Shown: positions 12,776-23,838 of the stretch, one piece after another | How the letters are laid out: every line of letters starts with the position of its first letter | Numbering within the stretch: the first letter of the stretch is position 1 | NCBI GenBank assembly: GCA_027605045.1 | Contig: JAQFWX010000022.1 | Span: 1-64,000 of the forward strand | Direction of reading: 5' to 3' | DNA from: Phallus indusiatus | Taxonomy: Eukaryota > Basidiomycota > Agaricomycetes > Phallales > Phallaceae | Length of the DNA: 64,000 nucleotides | Notes under the pieces: model-generated | Told to the model about the DNA's origin: nothing | Databases searched by the model: none | The model's input: only the letters and a program-made list of their open reading frames with translations | Program-made: the position numbers and the translations under genes

Positions 12776-13484
12776 ATGGGCCTTAACGAATACCAAGTTG
12801 TAGGACGGCACTTGCCTACTGAACGTGAACCCGAGCCAAAGCTCTACCGCATGCGTCTGTTCGCCAAGAACGAGGTTGTAGCCAAGAGCCGATTCTGGCA
12901 TTTCTTGAGGTAGGCAGGATGTTCCATCCTTTTTCCTTATTCTGGAATAACATGTCATTCTGACGAATTGATCTGCTAACAGACAACTTAAAAAAGTAAA
13001 GAAAGCCAGTGGTGAAATTGTCGCTGTCAATGTCATCCACGAGAAGCGCCCTTGAAGGTGAAGAACTTTGGCATCTGGCTGCGATATGACTCGCGTTCGG
13101 GAACACACAACATGTACAAAGTATGTTTTTTTCAGGGCGCGGTAAAAATATTCACAGACTGAACCGCTCTCTCTTTTTCAGGAATTCCGTGAGCTGTCCC
13201 GTACTGATGCTGTCCACGCCTTGTACCAAGACATGGCTGCCAGACATCGTGCCCGTTTCCGGAGTATCCACGTTCGTCACCTTCCATAGCACTTGGGTTC
13301 TTTCATTCATTCTCACTTTGAATTATCAATTTAGATTCTCCGTGTTGTTGAAATTGAAAAAACCGAGGATGTCCGCCGTCCATACATCAAGCAGCTTTTA
13401 GAACCGGGTTTGCGCTTCCCACTTCCACACCGCGTGTCAAAGGCCAAGTCGACATTTGTCGCCCACAGACCCTCAACCTTCTAG
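12776..13484 (+). CDS. rpl20: 60S ribosomal protein eL20 (L18a), one base missing
   Basis: Ribosomal protein of the large subunit, recognised by [65 protein letters not shown] and the C-terminal RPSTF. Exons: 12776-12909, 12983-13120, 13182-13271 and 13335-13484. Exon 2 is 138 nt where 139 are needed: in the run gcgcccttg near 13049-13051 one C appears to be missing, so the frame stops at once although the downstream residues (KVKNFGIW) are perfectly conserved in the next frame. Because the protein is essential and the lesion sits in a C run, I read this as a consensus error more readily than a pseudogene. Corrected length would be about 175-176 residues, normal for the family. Confidence 0.9.
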
Positions 13485-14409
13485 AAAGACTAGGGACAGT
13501 TAAGAAGAGATATTTCCTCCATTTATCGTGTGTGCTTGGATTACACAATCTCTTCTTCCTTGTCACCGGCTTTTTATCTCGCTATGTCTGCACTCTCCCC
13601 AATTCAAAAAACGTGACACATGTTGCATGTTATTTAGTAATTGTAGTAACCCTCTTTACACCGAATTTGCATGCCGTTTATGCAGTTATGATATGAAGAT
13701 TTGGTTATATTTTTCTCTCTCTGACAGCCTTGAAATGAGATGTCGCTATATCTAAGGGTCTCAAATTTCCTGTTTGTAATGATTTCTCTCATGATCGGGC
13801 CTAACAGCAATGACACGAATCGCGTGTTTCTCATTCAGTTTTCATTTTTTTTCCTATTTAAAGCCCCAGTATCCTCGTTCCCCCTCGTGTGAGTAATTGC
13901 GCAAATTATAAACGGAACAACGTGTGAAATTTCCGAAGTGGAGTGTGGACGTCAGTATAATTTCGGTAGTGCCATCGTGACTGCGCACCCTTCGTCGACT
14001 TCTGCCGTTCTCTACGAATAAATTGTCCGGCCTCGGGCCATTCCAACTGACCACTCACCGTCGTCCAGGGTGTGGATCTGGGACTGAATATTCCCGTAGT
14101 ATTCAATCAGCCATTTATCCAATTGGTCACTGTCTCAGTGAGAGGCTAAGGCGGGTGATCGCTTGTTCAGGCAGTTTGTCTTCCAGGTCTTCCACCAGCT
14201 CCTTCTCATAATTGTAAGTACACAAACATATGTTTTCACCCGCTTTATTTGTTTCATTGTTGACGCTTTTGATGTTACAATTCAATCATCATTAATCTGG
14301 GTTTCATTTTCGGTTTCTCAGCTCAGGTTTGGTTCGCTGTCGGCGGTTTTTTTTCTCTCTTTCCTTCCAACCTTCTCTCTTCATCATCATCATATCACGA
14401 CCGTGATCC
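13485..14409. other. eL20 3' region and UBL3-like 5' leader
   Basis: Includes the presumed eL20 3' UTR and, from about 13860, a GC-richer leader for the next gene with a probable 5'-UTR intron (donor GTAAGT at ~14214, acceptor TTTCTCAG near 14320). A TCATCATCATCAT microsatellite-like run lies just before the start codon. No other gene seen. Confidence 0.4.
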
Positions 14410-15256
14410 ATGGGCGAAGACGATTCGACAAGTCAACCTAGTATGACAGCTGCGTCTACAGCACCGGCAACGATACCCATCACCACCACTACATCAGTAC
14501 CCGCTGTAGAAACGTCACCAGTAGTAGACATGTCTCAAGGCACGATCGTAGGCGGGACAGCCAGCGGTTTAACCTCTCATCCGGCTCCTGCTGCCATAAC
14601 TACCTCTACGGATACAACAGAGATAACACAAATTCCATCCACAGAAATGCCAGCAAGAACGATTTCCCAATTATCAGGGGCATTAGAAGACGCCAACTCG
14701 TGTGCAAATAGTGGTGCTACAACTACAACTACAACTACTCCGCTAAACCGCCCTCCAACACCCCCGCCGATACCTGAAACGACGATAACTTTCTTGTTGG
14801 TTACGGGTAAACGTCGTACAATGACGTTTCCTTCTTCGTCGACGATAGGCCGCGTTAAAGAACTCGTCTGGAATACATGGCCTGCTGACTGGTCAGACAA
14901 TCGTCCACCGACACCTAATTTCTTAAGGATCTTGTATCTCGGAAGATGTTACAAGACGAAGACGTCTTGGAGAGTAAGTTTATTTCTGATGTCTTGATAC
15001 AATTTGTCCTCATATCCTTCTTTCTTGTTTAGCGGCACTACACACTCTTTTTCCAGAATCGCAACCAGGCTCGTCGACACCTACGATCGTACATATCTCA
15101 ATCCGCCCAATGGCTCCATCTACCATAGCAGCTGATGATATGAAAAAAAGAAAGCGAATAGGTGTAGGGAGGATCTCGGTTGGTCGTAACGGTGCTAGCT
15201 CGTCCGGTGAAGGAGAGGAAGCGGACACCTCAGGGTGTTGCTGTATTATCTGTTGA
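14410..15256 (+). CDS. UBL3-like membrane-anchored ubiquitin-fold protein, one base missing
   Basis: Exon 1 is 14410-14973 and exon 2 is 15033-15256. After a ~120-residue Thr/Ser/Pro-rich disordered N-terminus comes a ubiquitin-like fold of the UBL3/MUB type: ITFLLVTGKRRTMTFP, then VKELVWNTWPADW, RILYLGR, QDEDVLE and IVHISIRP. The C-terminus ends GCCCIIC, a Cys cluster like the prenylated or palmitoylated tails that attach UBL3/MUB proteins to membranes. UBL3 guides protein sorting to small extracellular vesicles in animals; MUBs dock E2 enzymes in plants. Exon 1 is one base short: near 14945 an A seems lost inside the conserved LGR(M)LQDED segment, and the shift is needed for both the conserved residues and the exon phase. 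Long N-terminal extensions are unusual compared with ~120-residue animal UBL3. Confidence 0.78.
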
Positions 15257-16822
15257 TCATGTGTCGGAGACTTCATGTTTCCTTTACACATCTGGTATTC
15301 GTACAGATATAGAATGTAAGTTTGTTCAGATTTATTACGCTGTACATCTCTGATGCTATATTTATGACAGGCAGTGCCGGCAGAGGTACTTCCACTTGTT
15401 TTGTCTGAGTCTCTTATGAGATCATAACGTTTTGTCTCAAGCTTAGCTTTTGAAACGGAGACACCACTTATGATCACCACATCACACCGCCCTTGATCTC
15501 GCGGCTGTCCATTCCATTCTTTTCGTGTTGCCCACTGGACTTCGCGTCAGGGCAAAGATGTAAAAATGGCGTTGTACACCTACTGCATCATCATCCTCTT
15601 GTAACCAATGATCAACTTTACTAGGACTACGTTGTAGTTCCCTTGCATTCTCAAACTACCATGTATTCCCGTCGACCTCTAAATATAAGGCCACACGACC
15701 GATGCTTAAACTTCGGCATTTCATCCTGGTCATCAAATCCAGCCAGATCCACCGGTCATACTTCCCGGATGCTGATCAGGAGCTTATCGATGTCTCTATA
15801 GATGCACTATACTTGGAATAATAACGGTGAACAATCAGATGTCGCCGATCCTCGTTGGATTCTATGATCGCACCGTTATGACATTCGTTATCGGCCTCAG
15901 ACGTAATTCTTGATCAAATTCCCATTCTGTCTTTTACAGCACCGTTTTGAGTCATGCGTTACCTCGATTATATGGCTGTTTTTTATTCTGTCTTCGGTGC
16001 ACTAGGCTCATGGTCGCTTTTTCCCCCTTACCTCTTTCTGCATTGACTCTCGTCTCGTCATTCAATATTCCATGTCTGTTAGATATCATTTCTCCCTCTC
16101 TCTCTTTCTCTCTTGTTCTTTCACCGGCTCTTGGACATGTTATTTTCCTTTTCTCGTCCAGTATATATGCAAGCTTATGTATGTAGCGTTCTATCTTCGT
16201 AATAACTAATGACTCGGGTCACGAGTAGACACATGCATAAGGTACATCTACTTACGAGATAGAAGCTAGTTATGAAGACCGGATAATGTGCTGCACACAT
16301 GAATCTCGTCATAACTCCGAGCAATCAGGATCTCGACTATGCAAGGCACGCACCCAGGGAGATCTAATTGGTCTAAAGTTAGCCACAAAGCTATGGCCCT
16401 TTACGTGTTTCGAGGACTTATACGACGGCGTTCAACATTTTGGCAGTTCTAGTTCGTATTTTTTCCCCTGAAATTAGAACTTGGAAGTTGTCAGTGGCTG
16501 TGAAAAAAAAAGATGTTCTCCTTAGAAAACAATGAGCTTAAGCCGCCACCCGTTCCAGCGCTGGTTCGGATAAGTCCAGCTTCAAATTTTATCCGGGAAA
16601 GGGGTGTGTCTTTTTTCTTTACTGTTTATAAGTGACGTTTTCAAGGAGAACTTATCTGACAAGTTCGTATGGCAGCTATGTGTGTGTTGATGCCTAAAAA
16701 AAACTATTTTGTTTCACGCTCGTGTCAACTTGAAAATGCAGATTCGGCACAATCCGCTAATTACGTCATCCTGTGACTTGCTGGTCACAAATCCGTTGGA
16801 AACGCAAAGGCGTGCAAATGCC
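15257..16822. other. Intergenic region between the UBL3-like gene and the membrane protein
   Basis: A 156-codon minus-strand ORF at 15010-15480 lies mostly antisense to the UBL3-like exon and is not called. A CT-rich run (CTCCCTCTCTCTCTTTCTC, around 16091-16110) and a TATA-like GTTTATAAG near 16624 are the only features. The latter may be the promoter of the next gene. Confidence 0.4.
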
Positions 16823-19810
16823 ATGCCAGCCACTAACTCAAAGGGTAAACTTGCAGTAAAACCCAAATCAAGAGACACACGAATAGAGCCAGACGACGAT
16901 AATCCTAATGACGAGAATAATAATGCCTCCTCAGCTGGTTTACCCGGTGCAAATCACCACCCATACGGCGAGGACAACTATGAAGGATACGACTACGATT
17001 CGCAATCCCAACGACTTCGAATTCCTTTACGGCAAACATGGAAATCATATCTATTGACCGCTTTTCTTGCTTTCATCACCGTTCTTCTTGGACTCGGACT
17101 GCTCATTCTCATCATCGCCGATTCGTATGCCGCTCCAGCTATCAGCAGGCTAAACCTGCTCCTGCAGAGTCCAACGTCTGTCCAGATGAAGTTTTTGGAA
17201 AACGCATTGATTCTGGGAGGTCCGGAGAGCGTTTCGGTGGATAGTTTTAGAAGAAGAGATTCGGAGGGTGATTCCGAAAGAAACGGACTAGAGGTCAATG
17301 TCACCGTAGCGGTTCGACTCGGTGTCGATACGGATTATGTTATGGGATTCCCGGAGATTAACACTGGACATCGCCGGCTTGACCGCTTGTGGATGAAGAC
17401 TGTCCGATGGGGTGTTTCGCAACTCGGAGCAGTAACTGCTCATGTCGACCAGCTGGAGATATCATCGCTTAATTCGGGAGATCATAATAGAGGCAGCTCA
17501 CTAATCACCATTCGGCCTACGTCCCTAATTCCAATACCCTTATGCCCTAATCTTCGAGCTCATAGCTCCAGACGTTCACCTATTACGGATCATTGTAATC
17601 CTCCCTTATTACACTTGCCGGTGTCTATCTATCCATCTGACAATGCCACGGATGTCATTGCGTTCCTGGAGAACAATTGGAAAGATGGCTGGTTAAAGGT
17701 CCTTGTTGATGTCTCCGGAGTAACGTTTGTTGGCGGAGCACCTCCGGAACAGCACGATTCCGACCCTGACGGCTTTCATCCGGCTTGGGATGAACGACCT
17801 AAATGGTGGCAATTCAGTAAATGGCGGCGTTGGATACGAGTATATCGTTCAAGCGTCGAAACAAGAGTTGAGCTACAAGGTTTGTCTTTACATGCCTTTG
17901 AAGTCCCTCTATCACAGTGTTGACACGAATTTGGTCTTTACAGTGTCTCCCCTCAAGTTTCCCGATATGCCCCCTATAGTCCCCGGATCTGAGTTACCCG
18001 ACATAGCAGATCTGCTCGTTCTTGAGTCGTTTGTCGCATCGACGTCGGCTACCCCGCAGCCTATGTCACTCCCGACCGATTTTATTCCTTCTGACAGCCT
18101 CGCGTCCAATCCTAATAACTTGCAACATATCTTATCCACATATAATCACGAGCACTCGGAATTCCTTGATGGGCATTCACATTTCTTGCATGACGCGGAG
18201 CAGGTTACATTAAACAGGGAAAATATTGTAATACTGGCACAAGCATCGCTAAAACACCCGTTAGGCGATTTAGCAGAATTATTGGACTTGGGAATTCAAG
18301 CCTCGGCTATTCCATTCATAGTGTCACTCCCTGTTCCTCCCGCTGGGGATAACGGGGACGGCGGAGATAATGGCAACTCCTCGTTTGTCACCGGAGAACC
18401 AGCATTGACCACAGCCCAATCCTCGACCTCTCTTCCCGTAGTCAAAGTTTTCACTTCACCAATATTCAATGAAACTCACATCCGATTGCCTATTTGGGGT
18501 TATGTGCTCCCTTTCCCGGGCTCGGATTCCCAAGGAAATTCATCGTCCAATAACGATTTTACTTCTAATCCTATTCCCGCAAGCTCGACCACCACTACCA
18601 TTCAAGATTTCACGAGAGCCGTTTCGATTTTTATACGATCTTATCTCTCATATGAACCCGCTCCGATTCTCCTTACGACCCCATTTTATCCTAGTCTCGA
18701 GGTTGTCGCTGGTTTCCCTCCTCCAGAACAGAAAATTCAGATTATCCGTGACGTGAGATTGGAGAATATGTGGATCAAGCCTGGCAGCATATTCGGTATC
18801 AATACAAAATCGAGCCCAAAAGAGAATATTAAGGAGGTAGTAAGCGGTGTGATGGGAAGGTTTGCGGGGCACGGAGGAAGGGAAACGCTCCACGTGCAGA
18901 ATCATGCGGTTCATTCCGAGGTGGCGGGAGCTGAAAGGGAAAATATGGAGAACATAGATGATGCTTGGACGCCTTTTGCATTGGAAGTTTTAGCTTCTGC
19001 CACTGTTTATGGCCGCGTTGTCCTGCCACCGGGATTTGATATCGACCTCGAGGTAACCCGTCTTTGGGTGGATGCTCTCATATTTGACGGAGATGTTCCT
19101 GCTGAAGACGAAGGAGGGAATGACGAGATTGAAGTAGACGCTTCTAAGACGGTATCTGGCATTGCCAGCGATCCACCACTCCCTACATCATTCCCACTTC
19201 CCACTCCTCTTCCTCCTCGTGCTTTTGCACGCATAACTCCAAAGACATGGTTGAATGCTACTAGCTCGCTTACAAAGCCTGGCGAAAAAGCTGAAGATGA
19301 AGATGAAGACGAGACGGAAGAAGGAGATGGCGGGGACGATGAGGGCAAAAGTGTTTATGTTACTGCCGAGGCGGTCGATGTTCCTCTTCAGGTTCTTCCA
19401 GGTCGACAAGCTGACTTAAGGCGGTTTGTCACTAAGGTATGTCATCTTAAAGTATATCTCAAGGCTTTTCTACAAACACCTTTGGTTTTTTCATCTGTTT
19501 GTAGGTCTTGTTCTCTACAGACCCGGTTATAGCAGGTATAAAAGGGGTCGTTGCAGTCGCGGTGAAGATTCCGGGATTAACTGTCCAAACCGAGCTAGAG
19601 CCGGCTTCAGCTACAGCAGGAGGTCGTCATACTCCGCACCATAAGCGCAGTCCATCTAATTCATTTATCTCTGCATTAGATCTGTCATCTGACCCCAATC
19701 TTGATTCGCGTAAACCTGAGTTAGACCCTAGGATCGAAGGATCTGAACTTATACTTACAGACTTGCCGTTCGAAGGGAAGGTACCTATTGGAGGAGCAGA
19801 GCATGGATAA
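16823..19810 (+). CDS. Large single-pass membrane protein, possibly Tag1 / 'pre-rRNA processing protein'-like
   Basis: Three exons: to 17879, then 17944-19436 and 19505-19810, with consistent phases. The ORF is open from 16709, but I prefer MPATNSK at 16823; the product is then ~950 residues. It has a short acidic cytosolic N-terminus, one strong membrane helix (about residues 74-97, LLTAFLAFITVLLGLGLLIL) and a long, Ser/Pro-punctuated luminal or extracellular beta-rich region. This topology and motifs such as LENALILGGPESVSV and, near the end, IAGIKGVVAVAVKIPGL resemble fungal vacuolar Tag1-like proteins annotated as 'pre-rRNA processing protein'. That link is from general resemblance only. 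A very acidic stretch (EDEDEDETEEGDGGDDEG) lies near 19285-19345. Confidence 0.8.
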
Positions 19811-22646
19811 GTTAGTAAGTGAATAAGAGAAGAACATAAACACATGCAATCGATAGGGGCCGATTAGAAGCTTGCGGGTTCGCGTACTTGTGAACTAAAC
19901 AACCAAGATCTTCGATCTCAGCCTCCTTTCGGATCCTTCACCTTGGCCCTTAATTATGTTCTTTCACGATCGGAAACTTTAAACCTTTCATTTCACTTTG
20001 TGTGGACTGCTATTTGGGATCTTTGAATGCAATTATCTAGAACCGTTCCTACGCGACAAGTGTGCAGTCATTTTTTTCCTTTTTTCTTTCAAAGTTCACT
20101 GTCCTCCATGTTTGTATCGTACTCAACCTGTACTGTGTATAATACGCTTTGTTGGCAATCAAGTATTTAACTTCATAACTTTAAGGAGGGATAGCAGTAA
20201 AGTAGCGTTACATAAGTCTGAATTGACTAGATCCGTGAGTGCTTTGTAATTGGAACGCAAACCTTAAAATAAAATTCCTTTGACACCATGTATTCAAATG
20301 ATTTCTCAAACACCATCAGTTCATTATAGTGATCTGACCTTGGGTTGGTCGGAGTAATCTTTTCAATCTCGTACACTCAGCGGGATACATTTTGAGAAAC
20401 TTTTTTCCCGTAGCGAAATATATATATCAACTGGAGCCATATGCATACGTCACAATGCCGAATATATGAGATGTGGTTGATCTCTAAAAATGATTCGCGG
20501 ATGTCGGAGATGACTATAACTAGGATAGGGCTTAGGTATTATACTTAAGGCCAGATAATGGTGTTTTGAATTCGCCGGGTCATTAATAAATCCGCTTCTT
20601 CTCAAGCTTCCCCACCTACCAATTAATTATCATGACTCGAGAGAATTTTTCTTCTTCGACAAGCGCCGCCGGCGGACCCATTGTCCTACGGCATTGAGCA
20701 CAATGACAAGCTGGCACATCGTATATGCGATAGTTGATGTTTTATTCTAGTCGCGCCGCGCGCGTAGGCGGTATTTACCGACTTCAATTCAATGAATGTC
20801 AGTTTATCATGGGGGCCACGTGTTAGATCCCAAGTCAATATATAGTCAAGTTCCAGAAGCACTAACTGCAGCCGTGGCTGAAACCTAAACCTTGGATAAA
20901 ACCAGGACTTAACTGTGACCAGCCCTGAAATTCTTCAGAAGGAATCCTTAAATTAAACCTTCACACTTAACAACTGAGTTCTAGACATGCAGGATTACCA
21001 ATGCGTAAGCTTCTTGTCGAAATTGGCGATACTACGTAGTACGTTCCTCTACACTGACTCAGACATCTGCCTTTAAAGTGACACATTTTCCCAACACTTC
21101 GATACATAGTAAAATGACCGCTGGTCCTAGCCCGGAATTAGCGTTCCCCGCCGACTTGATGATACCGGAAATCAGGGCCACAATGATAAATGAACGATGA
21201 TCTGTTGACAGGGACGCCACCGTAAACTCTACCGATGTCTCAATTTCAAAAATTGAACGCTCTTTTATTACATACATACTGCGCCGTATTTTGTGTTCTT
21301 CGTTGCCATGCTCTGCTAGCAGTGGGCTCCTATCAAGTGTTTCCAAACATGGCGAAGTGATCACAGCGGCCTAAACGTTGGATGTAGTACATCGGACCTT
21401 AACTAACGCAATAACCCACGGATCTTAAACCATTATGGTTAGTGTTTATGTAAATGAGTCAATTACATAGCCAAAACAAGGGTCCAACCTGAATGAATCT
21501 TTCTGAGTCATCCTCCCCGCTTTGGCCCGATTCATCGTCTATTTTCACAATATGTTTGGAGATATCATGCTGGTTCAGGATCAATAATGGCACATCGCTT
21601 TCCAACTGATTGAAGCTAATTACCCCAGATGCTATTCGGTCATTACGGAAGATGTCACTTTCCCTTCACCTAAAAAGGAACAATTAGTTTGGGCAACTGG
21701 ATGTCTACGATCTAAAAATATGCTATTACAAACGGCCAACTGAAGAGTACAAACTGTGAGTTTAAAGTCCGTCATTTCTGATCTTCGCTGACAGGACTAA
21801 ACAGCGCCTTGGTGTTGGTGTAGACATACATTTTGTTTTCACCGTGTTTCGCAAAAAAGAGCCCATCGACTAGATATGATATATCTGTCTTTTCCAAAAT
21901 AGATGGTCAATTTTTTTTTCAGAAACAAATTATTTCCAGGCCAAGGGTTTACGTGAGATTCTTGATCATTATCTGATCGAAAGGATTCTCTCCAATTGCC
22001 ATAATATCGTAGGAGACTAAAGCTCTAAACATATACTGAATTCTGACAGGAATTTCAATACATCAGGCACGTCAATCACTTCAATGCGGCCCGAACGTGG
22101 TATCCGCAAGTAGTACTTTCCGAGAGATCAGTTGGACTACCAAGCTACTAACGGACAGTCATTGAGTCGGACTCAACTTAGGCACGATCTTTTCCACGAT
22201 CTTTTCTTTGACTTAGTAGTATACTCTAAGGATTAAACTATGTATGACTTCAATAATCTTGATTCTCCCTTTTATTTTCCAAATTTTTGATATGTTTTAT
22301 GCAGTACCTTCGACGTAGATTTTAACTTTTTCAAGCTGATCTACGCGATCATCGTCCGATTCATGTCCTCCATATCAACTTCGAGCATAGAATGAGAAAA
22401 AATAACGAACATCAAATTTTTTTTACGAAAAACAAATGCGACCTGTATGAATACGAGAGAGGTACTACATGTGTCTGAGAATAATGTGAGGTGGAGGCGT
22501 ATTGTAATAAAATTATGCGAAAACGTGGTCCTTATCAATGCGGTACAATGTAGATAGATATAAAGTTGAGACTTTGAAAAAAAAATGATGATGATAATAG
22601 GTCCGAGCGATGAAAGTTGCTAGTGGCGTCGTCCGAGCGTCATTAA
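19811..22646. other. 2.8-kb convergent intergenic region
   Basis: Lies between the 3' ends of the membrane protein and the agaric-specific gene. AT-rich, with stops in all frames. A 12-nt unit (CACGATCTTTTC) is tandemly duplicated near 22183-22206. A 101-codon minus-strand ORF (21059-21364) has no recognisable features. Confidence 0.45.
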
Positions 22647-23838
22647 CTAGTATCGCTCTCTTCGCACCGGGCGGCGTGCCCTTTCTTCCCAGGCAGCGGC
22701 ATCCTGCCCCACCTTCCACGTACCGTCAGGGTTTCTCTCAAAATCCCCGTCACCGTACCCGTAGCTATTTTCAACGATTTAGAGTCAAGATCTATCAACG
22801 AGAAAGAACACTTACACTCTTTGCAACAGATTCAAAAGGCTGTTTCGCAGGGATGGGTCCATACGAACATTCTCGCCCGGCCAAAAACTTCCTACTCCGT
22901 TCCTTGCCAAACTTTCCTCAAAGAGCGCTTGAGAGTAAGTACAACCGCAATTCAACGTTCGGTGAGGGGCCATCCTTGGTGGATACATACGACGCTCACG
23001 CCGGGAGTCATGCCACGCACACAAGGCGTTGCCAGCGCGATTCAAAGAGCAGAACTTCTGTTCTCTAAATCTCGTTCTTTCTTGCGAATCTGAAGGCGAT
23101 ATACCAAGAAGTCTCTGTGATTTTGTTCTCTCTAGCTCGATCTCCAAATCTCTCAACGTCTGTTGAAGGACTTTGAGTTCGGCCTCCGTGGCTTCCAAGC
23201 CTTGAGAACTGCTAATAGTTTGTGGAGGGTATTGCGTAGACACATTAGACAGATGAGACGGGTTGGTTGAATGATGGAAAAACGGGTGGAATTCCCCGAC
23301 AGAAGGCACTGGGGGCAACAATGGATTTCGTCTAGGGGTCATATCTGATAGTAGCTGGGGACCCGCTGAGGAACTGAACAATCCGAATGACCCCCTGGAC
23401 GAATGACCCGCTGTTGAAGCCTCAGGGTCTTGCATTGGGGAGTCGTAGAATCGGTCTTCAGAGCGGGGCTGGGTGAACTGCTTATCAGTCGAAGGAATAA
23501 GGCGGGAAAGAGAGAGAACAGTGGGCATGATGGATGCTTACCGAATTTAGCATGTTGGAAAGGGACATGGAGACATCATCGCCGAGCTCACGATTGTTTT
23601 GCTGCTCGAATACGGAAGTTGCTGGACGGGGGTCGAGGTAATGTGATTCGTTGTGGTTATGTCGATTCATATTAGAATAAGGATAATGGAGGATGGAATC
23701 AAGAGATGTGTGTCTTATTTCGCGGGTAGAGACATTAGAGTTAGGAGTTATTGTCATAGAAGGGGGTGCGCTGTGAGGGGCCGACTGATCAAGATTGACA
23801 AGGTCGGATGGTAAAATAATGTTTGGTAGTTCGGACAT
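22647..23838 (-). CDS. Agaricomycete-conserved protein of unknown function
   Basis: Three exons: 23542-23838, 22816-23477 and 22647-22764, with introns 23478-23541 and 22765-22815; phases agree, giving 358 residues. The N-terminal two thirds are Ser/Pro/His-rich and disordered. A predicted coiled coil (LKVLQQTLRDLEIELERTK) is followed by a compact region rich in conserved-looking residues: NALCAWHDSRRERRMYPPRM, then LNCGC, ALFEESLARNGVGSFWPGEN, and GYGDGDFERNPDGTW in the last exon. I recall this block from many agaric hypothetical proteins but no function is known. The first exon also has a His/Asn-rich stretch. A start at 23871 is possible; 23838 gives the cleaner N-terminus. Confidence 0.8.

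Noticed and set aside
15010..15480. 156-codon minus-strand ORF
   Set aside because: Largely antisense to exon 2 of the UBL3-like gene, with no recognisable motif or splice structure of its own.
21059..21364. 101-codon minus-strand ORF
   Set aside because: No recognised motif, isolated in a gene-poor stretch, no splice or promoter support.
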